A stretch of DNA of 64,000 nucleotides from Paractinoplanes aksuensis (GTDB lineage: Bacteria; Actinomycetota; Actinomycetes; Mycobacteriales; Micromonosporaceae), in contig NZ_JAMYJR010000032.1 of assembly GCF_024137025.1 (NCBI RefSeq), positions 124,001 through 188,000 on the forward strand, read 5' to 3'. The notes under the pieces are model-generated. The model was not told the origin of the DNA and did not search any database. It saw only the letters and a list, made by a program, of their open reading frames with translations. Positions 16,559 through 26,122 of this stretch are shown here, piece by piece (the stretch's first letter is position 1; each line of letters starts with the position of its first letter). The position numbers and the translations under genes are program-made.

Positions 16559-17482
16559 GTGTCCAGACGTACCCTCGCGATTGTCATCTCCACGGTGCTC
16601 GCCGTGGTGGCCGGCGCGGCGCCGGCCGCAGCCCATGCCGGCCCGAAGTGGCCGAGCACGCTGGCCCTGCCGGACGGGTTCCAGCCCGAGGGCATCGCCA
16701 TCGGCGACAAGCCGTACGCCTATTTCGGGTCCCGGGTCGACGGCGACATCTACCGGGTCAGCCTCAAGAGCGGCAAAGGCTCGGTCCTGAGCGAAGGCCC
16801 CGGCGCCGGCAACCCGTCGCTCGGGCTCAAGGTCGACGGTCACCGGCTGTTCGTGGCCGGGGGCAGCGCCGGCACCGCCCGCGTGGTCGACCTGCGCAAC
16901 GGCCAGGTGCTGAAGTCGTACACCCTGAAGGGGGCCGGCACGACGGCCTGGTTCATCAACGACGTCGTGCTCACCCGTGACGCCGCCTGGTTCACCGACT
17001 CGGCCAACCCGGTGCTCTGGAAGGTGCCGCTCAACCTGCGGTCGAAGCCGGTGGCCGTCCCGCTGACCGGCGACATCGAGTACACCACCGGCAACAACGC
17101 CAACGGCATTTCCCGTACGCCCGACGGGCGCGGCCTGATCATCGTGCAGTCCAACCTGGGCAAGCTGTTCCGGGTCGGCTACGACGGCCGCAGCACCGAG
17201 ATCAAGCTCAACGGCACCGAGACCGTCGTCAACGGCGACGGCCTGTGGTTGCGCGGCCGCACGCTCTACGTCGTGCAGAACCGGCTCAACGTGATCGCCG
17301 AGGTCGCGCTCGACCGGAAGGCCCGTACCGGAAAGGTCGTCTCCCGCACCGGCAGCGCGGCCTTCGACGTGCCGACCACCATCGCCGAGTACGGAAAGCG
17401 GTTCTACCTGCCCAACGCCCGCTTCACGACGACGCCCACGCCGACCACGACCTACAACGCCGTGGCCGTGCCCATTCCCTGA
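16559..17482 (+). CDS. Secreted beta-propeller-like (SMP-30/superoxide-dismutase-annotated) protein
   Basis: 307 residues from GTG 16559 (GGAAAGGGAAA upstream). Signal peptide: VSRRTLAIVISTVLAVVAGAAPAAAHA. The rest is repeated four-stranded units such as GFQPEGIAIGDKPYAYFGSR, VDGHRLFVAGG and NGISRTPDGRGLIIVQS, as in SMP-30/gluconolactonase-like propellers. No metal-binding set could be verified. Exported; function unknown. Followed by a bidirectional terminator. Confidence 0.78.
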   Translation: MSRRTLAIVISTVLAVVAGAAPAAAHAGPKWPSTLALPDGFQPEGIAIGDKPYAYFGSRVDGDIYRVSLKSGKGSVLSEGPGAGNPSLGLKVDGHRLFVAGGSAGTARVVDLRNGQVLKSYTLKGAGTTAWFINDVVLTRDAAWFTDSANPVLWKVPLNLRSKPVAVPLTGDIEYTTGNNANGISRTPDGRGLIIVQSNLGKLFRVGYDGRSTEIKLNGTETVVNGDGLWLRGRTLYVVQNRLNVIAEVALDRKARTGKVVSRTGSAAFDVPTTIAEYGKRFYLPNARFTTTPTPTTTYNAVAVPIP

Positions 17483-17490
17483 TGTGACGT

Positions 17491-17518
17491 CCCTGGCCGG
17501 CCCGAGCGCCGGCCAGGG
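17491..17518. terminator. Bidirectional hairpin between convergent genes
   Basis: CCCTGGCCGGC pairs with GCCGGCCAGGG (11 bp, 6-base loop) between the stops of the secreted protein and helD. Confidence 0.8.
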
Positions 17519-17521
17519 GCC

Positions 17522-19660
17522 TCAGGGGTGCCAGTGCGGGTCGGTGCCGACCGTGGTCAGGCGCTGGGTGGCCCGCGACAGCGCGACGTAGAGCGTGCGG
17601 ATGCCGGCCGGGTCCTTCGTGAGGGCGCCCGGCTCGACCAGCACCACCGCGTCGTACTCCATGCCCTTGGCCTCGAGCGCCGTGACCACCTGGACCCGTT
17701 CCGGCAGGCCGGCCACCCAGGCCGCCATCTCGTCGCGGCGCGGCACCGGGGTGATCACGCCGATCGTCCCGTCCACGTCGGCCAGCTGCTTCTCGGCGAT
17801 CTCGCGGACCAGGTCGGGCAGCCGGTCCGGGTCGGTGGCCAGGTCGACCGGGTCGACCCCGGTGCTGCGGACGGCGGTCGGCAGCGGCAGGTCGGGCATG
17901 ATCACCCGGATCACCGAGGCGGCCACCGCGAAGATCTCCGACGAGTTGCGGTAGTTCGTGGTCAGCGCGTAGCTGTTGCGCTTGCGCGAGCCCAGCGCCT
18001 TGTCACGGGAACGGTCGAGCTCCTCCGGGTCGCCCGCCCAGGCCGTCTGAGCCGGGTCGCCGACGATGGTCCACGAGGCGTACGAGCCGCGGCGGCCGAT
18101 CATGCGCCACTGCATCGGCGAGACGTCCTGCGACTCGTCGACCACGACGTGCGCGTACTCCCGGTAGTCCTCGTCGCGCTGCACCTGCTGGGCCCGGGCC
18201 GCCGCCTGCCGCTCGTTGGCCGTGCTCAGCTCCTGGATGCCGTCGCGCACGTGGAACGGGTTCTTGGTCTTGCGCTGGGGCTTGCGCGGCCGGCCCATCA
18301 GCTCGTCCAGCTCGTCGAGCAGCGCCACGTCGGCGATCGTCGGGCCCTCGGCGTCGAGCCGGTCGAACGAGCCCTGCAGGTGCCCGATCTCGTCGCGGGA
18401 GAGCAGACCATGGGCGTACGACCGCAGGCGCTCGGGCACGGTCAGCCAGCGCAGCACGCGCATCGGGGTGAAGCGCGGCCACCACGCCTTGAGGAACTCG
18501 CGGAAGTCGGGACGGTCGGCCAGCTCGGCCTCGAACTCCCGCTTCTCGGGCAGGCCGGTCACCTTCTGCTGGCGGGCCTGCGCCCACAAAGCGTCGAAGA
18601 CCCGGTCGAAGCCGGCCCCACGGACCTCGTTGCGCCGGGCGCCGCGGGGCAGCGCCGAGCGCCGGATGCGGTCGAGGTCTTTCGCGTCGAGCCGCAGCAA
18701 CGTGCCCCGGTAGAGCAGCCGCAGCTCGGTCGGGCCGTCCGGGACGGCGTCGTGCGAGGCCCGCTCGAGCACCCGCCGCATGCGCAGCGAGCCCTTGATC
18801 GCGGCCACCTCGCTCGGGTCGACCCGGGTGGCGTCGTAGCCGGGCACCAGCGAGCCCAGCGAGCGCAGGGTCGCCGTGTCCTCGCCCAGCGACGGCAGCA
18901 CGGTCGCGATGTAGTCGACGAACACGCCCGACGGGCCGACCACCAGGATGCCGCCGCCGGCGAACCGGTTGCGGTCGGAATAGAGCAGGTAGGCCGCGCG
19001 GTGCAGGGCGACGGCGGTCTTGCCCGTGCCGGGGCCGCCGGTCACGATCGTCACGCCGGAGGCCTGTGAGCGGATCGCGTCGTCCTGCTCGCGCTGGATG
19101 GTGGCCACGATGTCGCGCATGCCGCGCCCGGTCGCCTTGGACAGGCTGGCCAGCAGCGCGCCGTCGCCGACGACCCGCATGTCGGCCGGCGCCGCTTCGG
19201 GGTCGAGCAGGTCGTCCTCGATGCCGGTGACCCGCTCGCGGCTGGACTGGATCATCCGGCGGCGCACGACCCCCAGCGGCTCGGCCGGCGTGGCCCGGTA
19301 GAAGGCGGCCGCGGCCGGGGCGCGCCAGTCGACGACCAGCGGCTGCGAGCTGTCGTCACGGATGCCCATGCGGCCGACGTAGTGGGTCGCGCCCGTGTTC
19401 AGGTCGAGGCGGCCGAAGACCAGGCCCTCGTGCTCGGTGTCGAGGGCGTGCCGGCGCCGGGCGGCGTGGTAGACCATCGCGTCCCGCTCGACCAGCGCGC
19501 CGAAGGTGCCGACCCCGGCCAGTTGGTAGCCCTCTTTCTCGGCGCGGGAGGCGTTGCTGCGCAGTTCGGCCAGACGCGCGTAGACCAGGTCGACGTGCTG
19601 CTGCTCGACCGCGATCTCCTGCTGAAGAACGGTGGCGTCGCTCAAGACGGTAGATCTCAC
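17522..19660 (-). CDS. helD: HelD-type RNA polymerase-recycling motor ATPase (UvrD/Rep superfamily 1)
   Basis: About 712 residues from GTG 19660. The N-terminal arm (LQQEIAVEQQHVDLVYARLAEL) is the coiled-coil that enters the RNAP secondary channel in HelD proteins. The Walker A is TGGPGTGKTAVAL, Walker B is VVDESQDVSPMQW, and the C-terminal SF1 motifs VTALEAKGMEYDAVVLVE and LYVALSRATQRL are intact. HelD removes stalled RNAP from DNA; HelR relatives protect RNAP from rifamycins. No rifamycin-associated palindrome was seen upstream. Confidence 0.88.
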   Translation of the reverse strand: MRSTVLSDATVLQQEIAVEQQHVDLVYARLAELRSNASRAEKEGYQLAGVGTFGALVERDAMVYHAARRRHALDTEHEGLVFGRLDLNTGATHYVGRMGIRDDSSQPLVVDWRAPAAAAFYRATPAEPLGVVRRRMIQSSRERVTGIEDDLLDPEAAPADMRVVGDGALLASLSKATGRGMRDIVATIQREQDDAIRSQASGVTIVTGGPGTGKTAVALHRAAYLLYSDRNRFAGGGILVVGPSGVFVDYIATVLPSLGEDTATLRSLGSLVPGYDATRVDPSEVAAIKGSLRMRRVLERASHDAVPDGPTELRLLYRGTLLRLDAKDLDRIRRSALPRGARRNEVRGAGFDRVFDALWAQARQQKVTGLPEKREFEAELADRPDFREFLKAWWPRFTPMRVLRWLTVPERLRSYAHGLLSRDEIGHLQGSFDRLDAEGPTIADVALLDELDELMGRPRKPQRKTKNPFHVRDGIQELSTANERQAAARAQQVQRDEDYREYAHVVVDESQDVSPMQWRMIGRRGSYASWTIVGDPAQTAWAGDPEELDRSRDKALGSRKRNSYALTTNYRNSSEIFAVAASVIRVIMPDLPLPTAVRSTGVDPVDLATDPDRLPDLVREIAEKQLADVDGTIGVITPVPRRDEMAAWVAGLPERVQVVTALEAKGMEYDAVVLVEPGALTKDPAGIRTLYVALSRATQRLTTVGTDPHWHP

Positions 19661-19778
19661 TTTCCGGCCCCCGGTGCACGCGTTCGGACAGCGTGCTCGC
19701 AAAAAAGGGAGCACTCGAACTTACTCCCACGGAGGCACCCGCGTCTCACCCGGCCCGCGGTTCGGCCCGCGAGTTCCG

Positions 19779-20720
19779 CTAGGCCGCCTTTTCGAGCTGG
19801 GTGACCGCGCCCCGTTTGGCCTTGCGGCGGCGGGCCGGGGTGGCCCGGTCGACGACGGCCGTCAGGGCGGCCGAGACCTCGTGCGGCCGCTCCAGCGGCA
19901 GCATGTGGCCGGCGCCGGGCAGCACGCTCAGGTCGGCGAAGGGCAGGGCCTCGGCGATCGAGCGGGCGCAGGGCGGCGGAGTGAGGCGGTCGCGCTCGCC
20001 GACCAGCACCGCGGCCGGCACGTCGGCCAGGGCGGCCAGCGTCTCGAGGCGCTGCTGGGCCCCCACCGAGGGGCGGAAGCCGCCGATCGAGCGCAGCGAC
20101 GCCCGGCCGAACGAGCGCATGGCCAGCTCGAGCGCCTCGTTGTCGCACTCGTCGCCGAACAGCAGCCAGCGGACGGCCGGGCGCAGGGCGGGCAGCAGGG
20201 CGCGGTGCGGGCACCACGGGCCGGACCGGGCCAGCAGGCCGGCGCCGACGGTCTCGCCCGCGCGCATCAGGGCGGCCAGGCGCGACGGCAGGCCGTACTG
20301 GGTGTGGGTGTGGCCCTCGGCCGTGGTCGAGACCAGGAACAGCCCGGCCACCCGGTCGGCGAAGACCTCGGGGTGGGAGTGGGCGAACTCCATGATCGTC
20401 ATGCCGCCCAGGGAGTGGCCGCCGAGGACGACCGGGCCGGTGGGGGCGTGGCGGCGCAGCACCTCGGCCAGGTCGTCGCCCAGGCGGGACAGGGTGGCGC
20501 CGGACAGGTTGGTCGCACCGGAACGGCCGTGGCCGCGGGCGTCATAGGTGATCACGCGGGGGCGGCGGGCGCCGAGCACGTGCAGGGCGGCGACCTGGTG
20601 CTGCCACGTCCGCCTGTCCTGGCACCACCCGTGCAGCAGCACCACGGTGACAGGAGCGTCCGCCGGGCCGTGCGCCTCGACGTGCAGGCGGACGCCGTCG
20701 GGAAGGGTCAGCTCCGCCAT
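19779..20720 (-). CDS. Alpha/beta hydrolase
   Basis: 313 residues from ATG 20720, with GGAGGT 5 bp upstream. Oxyanion strand VVLLHGWCQDRRTW, nucleophile elbow GGHSLGGMT, acid in the LVGERDRLTPP region and a final His in LPGAGHMLPLERP complete the triad. The order and spacing match the monomeric esterase/haloperoxidase-like group. Substrate unknown. The C-terminus is a basic ARRRKAKRG tail. Confidence 0.88.
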   Translation of the reverse strand: MAELTLPDGVRLHVEAHGPADAPVTVVLLHGWCQDRRTWQHQVAALHVLGARRPRVITYDARGHGRSGATNLSGATLSRLGDDLAEVLRRHAPTGPVVLGGHSLGGMTIMEFAHSHPEVFADRVAGLFLVSTTAEGHTHTQYGLPSRLAALMRAGETVGAGLLARSGPWCPHRALLPALRPAVRWLLFGDECDNEALELAMRSFGRASLRSIGGFRPSVGAQQRLETLAALADVPAAVLVGERDRLTPPPCARSIAEALPFADLSVLPGAGHMLPLERPHEVSAALTAVVDRATPARRRKAKRGAVTQLEKAA

Positions 20721-20904
20721 GGGCACCTCCGAAGTTCGCACAACCCCGTTCCGTACCCACGGGTAATAATCATCACTCGCGATCTCCCGAAAAGCCATCG
20801 GCAGATTCGGCGCACGAGGCCCGGTAGGGCCGAAAGTCCCGAGCGGAACGTGAGTTGCCTCGCACTCCCTGTTCATGCGCCCGATGTGGGTGAGAATCAC
20901 TCGT

Positions 20905-21525
20905 ATGACCACCGACCCGTCGGCAGGACCCTCAGTTCCGATCACGAACGCCCACGAGGCCCTGGCTGAGCTGCTGGCGGGCAACAAGCGCTTCGTGAGC
21001 GGCCGCCCCGAGCACGGACACCAGGTCTCGGCCGCGGCCGCAGCCTCGGGCCGTCAGCAGCCGCACGCCGTCGTGCTCGGCTGCATCGACTCGCGGGTGC
21101 CGCTCGAGGCGATCTTCGACCAGACCTTCGGGTCGATCTGCGTGGTGCGCTCGGGCGCGCACGTGCTCGACCGGGCCGTGCTGGGGTCGGTCGGCTTCGC
21201 GGTGGCCGAGCTGGGCGTCCCGCTGATCATGGTGCTGGGCCACAAGCGCTGCGGCGCCGTCGCGTCGACCGTCGCTGCGCTGCGGGCGGGTGAGATCCCG
21301 GCCGGCGAGATCGGCTACCTGGTCGACGAGATCGCCCCGGCCGTGCGGGGGGTGGGGGTCGAGGACCCCGAGGCCCCCGAGAAGGCGATGCGGGCCCACG
21401 TGGGCCGCACGGTGCGCCGGCTGAACGCGGTCGACGTGGTGGCCGACGCGGTCGGGTCGGGCCGGGTGGCCATGGTCGGCGCGGTCTACGACCTCGACAC
21501 GGGCCTGGTCGACCTGCTGCCCTGA
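20905..21525 (+). CDS. Beta-class carbonic anhydrase
   Basis: 206 residues from ATG 20905. Zinc ligands are Cys60 (LGCIDSR), His113 and Cys116 (GHKRCGA), with the Asp62/Arg64 dyad next to the first Cys, so the active site is complete. It interconverts CO2 and bicarbonate and could supply bicarbonate to carboxylases. No Tat or Sec signal from this start; the frame opens ten codons earlier (MRPMWVRITR). Monocistronic. Confidence 0.92.
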   Translation: MTTDPSAGPSVPITNAHEALAELLAGNKRFVSGRPEHGHQVSAAAAASGRQQPHAVVLGCIDSRVPLEAIFDQTFGSICVVRSGAHVLDRAVLGSVGFAVAELGVPLIMVLGHKRCGAVASTVAALRAGEIPAGEIGYLVDEIAPAVRGVGVEDPEAPEKAMRAHVGRTVRRLNAVDVVADAVGSGRVAMVGAVYDLDTGLVDLLP

Positions 21526-21587
21526 TCGTCCGTTAAGTCGTGATCATGCCCGGATGATCTCCGTGCGCTGATCTTCAGCATGCGAAA

Positions 21588-21618
21588 AGGCGCCCTCGGT
21601 CGATGACCGGGGGCGCCT
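21588..21618 (-). terminator. Intrinsic terminator of the 21635 gene
   Basis: A near-perfect 14-bp stem (21588-21601 with 21605-21618, one mismatch) followed on the minus strand by TTTT. It may also stop readthrough from the carbonic anhydrase gene. Confidence 0.8.
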
Positions 21619-21634
21619 GTCGCGTTCGCGGAAC

Positions 21635-21961
21635 TCAGCCCTCGAAGACGCCGGCGTCAGCGAGACGCTTCTCGGTGGCGCCCCAGCCGTCCTGCGGGTG
21701 CGCCTCGTCGAGGGCGCCCAGCTCGGCGCGGATCTTCGCACCGTGGCCGGCGGCGGCCAGGACGCGGATCTCCTCGACGAAGGCGTCGGAGTCGGTCTTG
21801 AGGTGCGCGGTCTTGCCGTTGGTCAGGTTCCGCACGTAGGCGAAACGGCCGCTGGCGAGCGGGATGAGGTATTTGTACTCACCGAGCACGCTGAGCGCGC
21901 CGCCAGATCCCTGGCCGGCGCGGACTGATGCGCGGGCGGTCTTCGAGGTGTTGCTCGCCAC
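21635..21961 (-). CDS. Small hypothetical protein
   Basis: 108 residues. The basic, Ser/Ala-rich N-terminus (ASNTSKTARASVRAG) is followed by 'LGEYKYLIPLASGRFAYVRNLTNGKTAHLKTDSDAFVEEI', then a helix. No known motif is recognised. It has its own terminator. Cytosolic by composition. Confidence 0.6.
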   Translation of the reverse strand: MASNTSKTARASVRAGQGSGGALSVLGEYKYLIPLASGRFAYVRNLTNGKTAHLKTDSDAFVEEIRVLAAAGHGAKIRAELGALDEAHPQDGWGATEKRLADAGVFEG

Positions 21962-22195
21962 GGCGGGACTCCTTGAGAAAAGCAGAAAAAAGGCTTTGGT
22001 AACTCTACACGATGCCCGCGGGACCGTGCCGTCCGAGCAGGTTGAAGCGTTGTGCAGGGTGTGCCACTACGGCCGATCCGATGTCGATGTTGCCGATTCT
22101 CTGGCGCACCATCCGTACCAACCGGCATCATGGGACACGATCAACCGCGGTCGAGGTCGTAGGGGAAGACGCACCTCGGTCTCCGGGAGGTCACC

Positions 22196-22687
22196 GTGCC
22201 AACGTGTGGCGTCGTATACGTCCACTCGACCCCACTCGCCGTGTGCCAGCACGTCGAGTGGGCGATCGCGCGCGTACTGACCGCGCCGGTCACCCTGCAC
22301 TGGACGCCGCAGCCGGTCGATCCCGGCATGCGGCGCGCCGAGTGCAGCTGGACCGGTCGGGCCGGTACTGGCGCCGAGCTGGCTGCTGCCCTCCGGCAGT
22401 GGCCCATGATCCGTTTCGAGGTGACCGAGGAACCGAGTCCGGGTGTGGACGGCGAGCGTTTCATGCACGTCCCCGGGCGCGGCCTCTTTCACGGGATCAT
22501 GGGCGCGTCGGGCGACATCCAGATCGGCGAGGACCGGCTGCGCGCCATCATGGCCTCCGCGCGAGCGCCGGAGGCCCTTTCCCATGCCCTCGACAAGGCG
22601 CTGGGCACGGCCTGGGACTCCGAACTCGAGCCCTACCGGTACGCCGGCGACGGCGCCCCGGTGACGCTGCTGACCCGGGTGGGCTGA
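22196..22687 (+). CDS. DUF3145-family protein
   Basis: 163 residues from GTG 22196 with GGGAGG 8 bp upstream. The start PTCGVVYVHSTPLAVCQHVEWAIARVL and the PMIRFEVTEEPSPGVDGERFMHVPGRGLFHG region are hallmarks of DUF3145, a conserved actinobacterial family found near fatty-acid synthase genes. Function unknown in all members. Here too it lies within 2 kb of the fab operon. Confidence 0.88.
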   Translation: MPTCGVVYVHSTPLAVCQHVEWAIARVLTAPVTLHWTPQPVDPGMRRAECSWTGRAGTGAELAAALRQWPMIRFEVTEEPSPGVDGERFMHVPGRGLFHGIMGASGDIQIGEDRLRAIMASARAPEALSHALDKALGTAWDSELEPYRYAGDGAPVTLLTRVG

Positions 22688-22802
22688 CCTTCCGCTCTTC
22701 ATGATCCACTCCCCGGGCCGCGTTGCCGGTCCGCCACGCCGCGACCGCTCGACGGGGGTAAATCAGGCCCCCGAGGTGCCGGAGCAACCAGGTGCTGATT
22801 CG

Positions 22803-24554
22803 ATGACGGGCGTGATGAAACGGGCGGGTGTGAGGAAGTCGGCGGTAATCCGGGCGGCCCTGGTCGTATCGCTGCTGCTGACCGCGGCGGCGTGCGGCTC
22901 GGACGACGAACCGGAACCCACCGCGAGCACCCCGGTCGCGGCGCCGCCCACGATCGTGCCCTCGACCGCGGCCTCGACCTCCGCGGGCAGCCCGGCCGAG
23001 CGGGCCGCGGCCGCCGTGGCCGCGATGAGCGACACCGACCTGGCCGGTCAGGTGCTCATGCCGTACGCCTACGGCAGTTCCGCCACCTCGGTCGACAAGG
23101 GCTCGGCGGCCGGCAACCAGGGCCTGGCCGGGGTGAACACGCCGGCCGAGATGATCGCCAAGTACCACCTGGGCGGCCTCATCCTGGTCGCCTTCACGGC
23201 CAAGGACCCGACCGGCGCGACCAACCCGACCACCAACGTCGAGAACCCGAAGCAGGTCCGGGCGCTGACCGACGGGCTGCAGGCGGCCGCGCGACAGCTG
23301 CCCGGCGGGGCCCCGCTGATGATCGGCACCGATCAGGAGTACGGCGTCGTCACGCGGGTCACCGAGGGCGTGACCATGCTGCCGTCGGCGATGGGGGCCG
23401 GCGCCGCGGGCCGGCCGAAGCTCACCGAGGGCGCGTGGAAGGCAGCCGGCGCCGAACTGGCCGCCATGGGCATCACCGTCGACTTCGCCCCGGTGGCCGA
23501 CACGCTGGGCCCGCCGGCCAACAAGGTGATCGGGTCACGCGCGTTCGGCTCCGACCCCAGGGCCAACGCCCAGCAGGTCGCGGCGGCCGTGAGCGGGCTG
23601 CAGGGGGCCGGGGTGACGGCCGGGCTCAAGCACTTCCCGGGTCACGGCCACACCAGCGGCGACAGCCACGAGGGCCTGCCGGTCGTGTCGCAGAGCAAGG
23701 CCGCCTGGACGGCCCAGGACCTGCCCCCGTTCCAGTCCGGCGTGGGCGCCGGTGCGGGCATCGTGATGTCCGGCCACCTGGACATGCAGGCCCTCGACAA
23801 GGGCGTGCCGGCCACGTTCTCGAAAAAGATCATGACTGACCTGCTGCGGGGCCGGCTCAAGTTCACCGGCGTCGCGGTGACCGACGCGATGAACATGCCG
23901 CCCGCGATGAAGTGGGCGCCGGGCGAGTCCGCGGTGCGCGCGCTCAACGCCGGCAACGACATGCTGCTCATGCCGCCGAACATCGGCGCCGCCCGCGACG
24001 GCATCCTGGCCGGCCTCAAGAGCGGTCAGCTGAAGAAGGAACGCCTGGTCGAGGCGGTCACCCGCATCCTGACCCTGAAGTTCCGCACCGCGGCCAAGGC
24101 GCTCCCGCCGCTGACGGTCGTCGCGTCGCCCGACCACGAGAAGGCGGTCGGCGCCCTCGACGCCGCCTCGATCACCCTGCTCAAGGGGCCCTGCTCCGGC
24201 GCGCTGGTGACCGGCCCGGTCACGGTCACCTCGTCCGGCGGCCGCGAGGTGGCCCGGGTCAACCTGGTCCGCGCTCTCCAGGCCCAGGGGGTCGAAGTGC
24301 AGGCGGCCGGCGGCACAAAGGTCCACCTCGTCGGGTACGGCGACAAGGCAACCGACCTCGACCCGGCCGCCCGGGTGACGGTCATGATGGACACCCCGTA
24401 CCTGCTGGCCCCGGCCAAATCACCGGTGCTGGTGGCCACGTACTCGTCGAGCAAGCTCTCGCTGACCGCCCTGGCCGCCGTCCTGGCCGGCAAGGCCAAG
24501 GCCCCCGGCAAGTCCCCGGTCGCCGTCCCCGGCCTGCCCCGCACCGCCTGCTGA
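22803..24554 (+). CDS. Glycoside hydrolase family 3 lipoprotein (NagZ-like beta-N-acetylglucosaminidase)
   Basis: 583 residues from ATG 22803 (AGGTG 8 bp upstream). Lipoprotein signal with lipobox LTAAAC (Cys31), then a Ser/Thr/Pro linker. The GH3 barrel contains GTDQEYG, GFAPVADT-like DFAPVADT, KHFPGHGHTSGDSH (the NagZ catalytic His-Asp loop) and VTDAMNM with the nucleophile Asp. The known role is removal of GlcNAc from muropeptides during wall recycling; an extracytoplasmic lipoprotein form is common in actinobacteria. The C-terminal ~120 residues are a small accessory domain. Confidence 0.88.
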   Translation: MTGVMKRAGVRKSAVIRAALVVSLLLTAAACGSDDEPEPTASTPVAAPPTIVPSTAASTSAGSPAERAAAAVAAMSDTDLAGQVLMPYAYGSSATSVDKGSAAGNQGLAGVNTPAEMIAKYHLGGLILVAFTAKDPTGATNPTTNVENPKQVRALTDGLQAAARQLPGGAPLMIGTDQEYGVVTRVTEGVTMLPSAMGAGAAGRPKLTEGAWKAAGAELAAMGITVDFAPVADTLGPPANKVIGSRAFGSDPRANAQQVAAAVSGLQGAGVTAGLKHFPGHGHTSGDSHEGLPVVSQSKAAWTAQDLPPFQSGVGAGAGIVMSGHLDMQALDKGVPATFSKKIMTDLLRGRLKFTGVAVTDAMNMPPAMKWAPGESAVRALNAGNDMLLMPPNIGAARDGILAGLKSGQLKKERLVEAVTRILTLKFRTAAKALPPLTVVASPDHEKAVGALDAASITLLKGPCSGALVTGPVTVTSSGGREVARVNLVRALQAQGVEVQAAGGTKVHLVGYGDKATDLDPAARVTVMMDTPYLLAPAKSPVLVATYSSSKLSLTALAAVLAGKAKAPGKSPVAVPGLPRTAC

Positions 24555-24561
24555 GACAGAA

Positions 24562-24588
24562 GAGGCCCGGCCGAAGGGGCCGGGCCTC
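24562..24588. terminator. Bidirectional terminator between GH3 gene and fabF
   Basis: GAGGCCCGGCC pairs with GGCCGGGCCTC (11 bp, 5-base loop) between the two convergent stops. Confidence 0.85.
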
Positions 24589-24602
24589 GTTCCGCGGAAC
24601 TG

Positions 24603-25829
24603 TCAGACGCGGGTGAAGACCAGCGCCACGTTGTGACCGCCGAAGCCGAACGAGTTGTTCATCGCGGCGGGGATGTGGAGCTGGCGGGCCTTGTGCGCGG
24701 CCACGTCCAGGTCGAGCTTGTCGTCGGGGTCGTCCAGGTTGATCGTGGGGGGAACCACGCTGTCCCGGATGGCCAGGATCGTGGCGATCGACTCGAGCGC
24801 GCCGGCCGCGCCCAGCAGGTGGCCGGACATCGACTTGGTCGAGGTGATCACCGGGTGGGTGCCGATCGCGGCCTTGATGCCGATGATCTCGCCCATGTCG
24901 CCGGCCGGGGTCGAGGTGGCGTGCGCGTTGACGTGGGCGATGTCGGCCCCGGTGAGCCCGGCGTCGCGGATCGCCTTGGTCATCGCGCGGATGCCGCCCT
25001 TGCACTCCGGGTCGGGCTGAACGATGTCGAAGCCGTCCGAGGTGATGCCGGCCCCGGCCAGCCGCGCGTAGACGCGCGCGCCGCGCGCCTTCGCGTGGTC
25101 GGCCCGCTCGAGCACGATCGCGCCCGCGCCCTCGCCGAAGACGAAGCCGTCACGGCCCTTGTCCCACGGGCGGGAGGCCTTCTCGGGCTCGTCGTTGCGG
25201 GTCGACATGGCCCGCATGTTGGCGAAACCGGCGTACGGCAGCGGGTGCATGACCGCCTCGGTGCCCCCGGCCACGACCACGTCGGCCCGGCCGGAACGGA
25301 TGATGTCCAGGCCCAGCGACATGGCCTCGGCCCCGGTCGCGCAGGCGCTGGCCATGGCGTGCACGCCGGCCCGGGCCTGCAGCTCGATGCCGACCCAGGC
25401 AGCCGGGCCGTTGGGCATGAGCATCGGCACCGTGTGCGGGCTGACCTTGCGCTGCCCCGACGCCTCGAGGAGGTCGTCCTGGTCGAGCAGGGTGGTCGCA
25501 CCCCCTATTCCGCTGCCGAAGCTGACGGCGAGGCGCTCCTTGTCGAGATCGGCCTCGGCCAGCCCGGAGTCGGCCCAGGCCTGCTTGGCCGCGATCAGCG
25601 CGATCGCCTCCGAGCGGTCGAGCCGGCGCATCCGCACCCGCTCGATGACCTCGGACGGGTCGACCTTGAGCTGGGCCCCGATGCGTACGGTGAGCTGCTG
25701 AGCCCACTCCTGGGTGAGGTGACCCACCCCGGAGCGGCCCGCGAGCATGGCGTCCCAGGTGGACGCGACGTCCCCGCCCAACGGGGTGGTCGCGCCGAGC
25801 CCGGTGACGACGACGTCGACGTTGCTCAT
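24603..25829 (-). CDS. fabF: Beta-ketoacyl-ACP synthase II
   Basis: 408 residues. The active-site Cys163 is in SACATGAEA, the two catalytic His lie in NAHATSTPAGD and SMSGHLLGAAG, and the N-terminus is VDVVVTGLGATTPLGG. It condenses malonyl-ACP with acyl-ACP in fatty-acid elongation. The start 25829 lies 1 bp after the acpP stop. Last gene of the fabD-fabH-acpP-fabF operon; ends at a bidirectional terminator. Confidence 0.96.
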   Translation of the reverse strand: MSNVDVVVTGLGATTPLGGDVASTWDAMLAGRSGVGHLTQEWAQQLTVRIGAQLKVDPSEVIERVRMRRLDRSEAIALIAAKQAWADSGLAEADLDKERLAVSFGSGIGGATTLLDQDDLLEASGQRKVSPHTVPMLMPNGPAAWVGIELQARAGVHAMASACATGAEAMSLGLDIIRSGRADVVVAGGTEAVMHPLPYAGFANMRAMSTRNDEPEKASRPWDKGRDGFVFGEGAGAIVLERADHAKARGARVYARLAGAGITSDGFDIVQPDPECKGGIRAMTKAIRDAGLTGADIAHVNAHATSTPAGDMGEIIGIKAAIGTHPVITSTKSMSGHLLGAAGALESIATILAIRDSVVPPTINLDDPDDKLDLDVAAHKARQLHIPAAMNNSFGFGGHNVALVFTRV

Positions 25830-25830
25830 G

Positions 25831-26073
25831 TCAGTGGTTCGCCTCGATGTAGGAGACGGCGTCACCGACGGTCTTCAGGTTCTGGACCTCGTTGTCGGGG
25901 ATCTTGACGCCGAACTTCTCCTCGGCCGCCACCACGACCTCGACCATGGACAGCGAGTCGACGTCCAGGTCGTCGGTGAAGGACTTCTCCTCGGAGACGT
26001 CGTCCGGGTTCACGCCGGCGACCTCTTCGAGGATCTCGGCGAGGCCGGCAAGGATTTCTGCGCGAGTAGCCAT
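25831..26073 (-). CDS. acpP: Acyl carrier protein
   Basis: 80 residues, acidic, with the phosphopantetheine serine (Ser40) in DVDSLSMVE. Four-helix ACP pattern. It carries growing acyl chains for the type II synthase and lies between fabH and fabF as in Streptomyces. Confidence 0.96.
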   Translation of the reverse strand: MATRAEILAGLAEILEEVAGVNPDDVSEEKSFTDDLDVDSLSMVEVVVAAEEKFGVKIPDNEVQNLKTVGDAVSYIEANH

Positions 26074-26122
26074 GACTGGTGGTTCCTTTCGATGGTGGGG
26101 ACTGCTGCGGACGGTCGGTCGC

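Noticed and set aside
17522..19660. UvrD/PcrA DNA-repair helicase
   Set aside because: The N-terminal coiled-coil arm and the interrupted 1A domain fit HelD; UvrD-type 1B/2B domains are absent.
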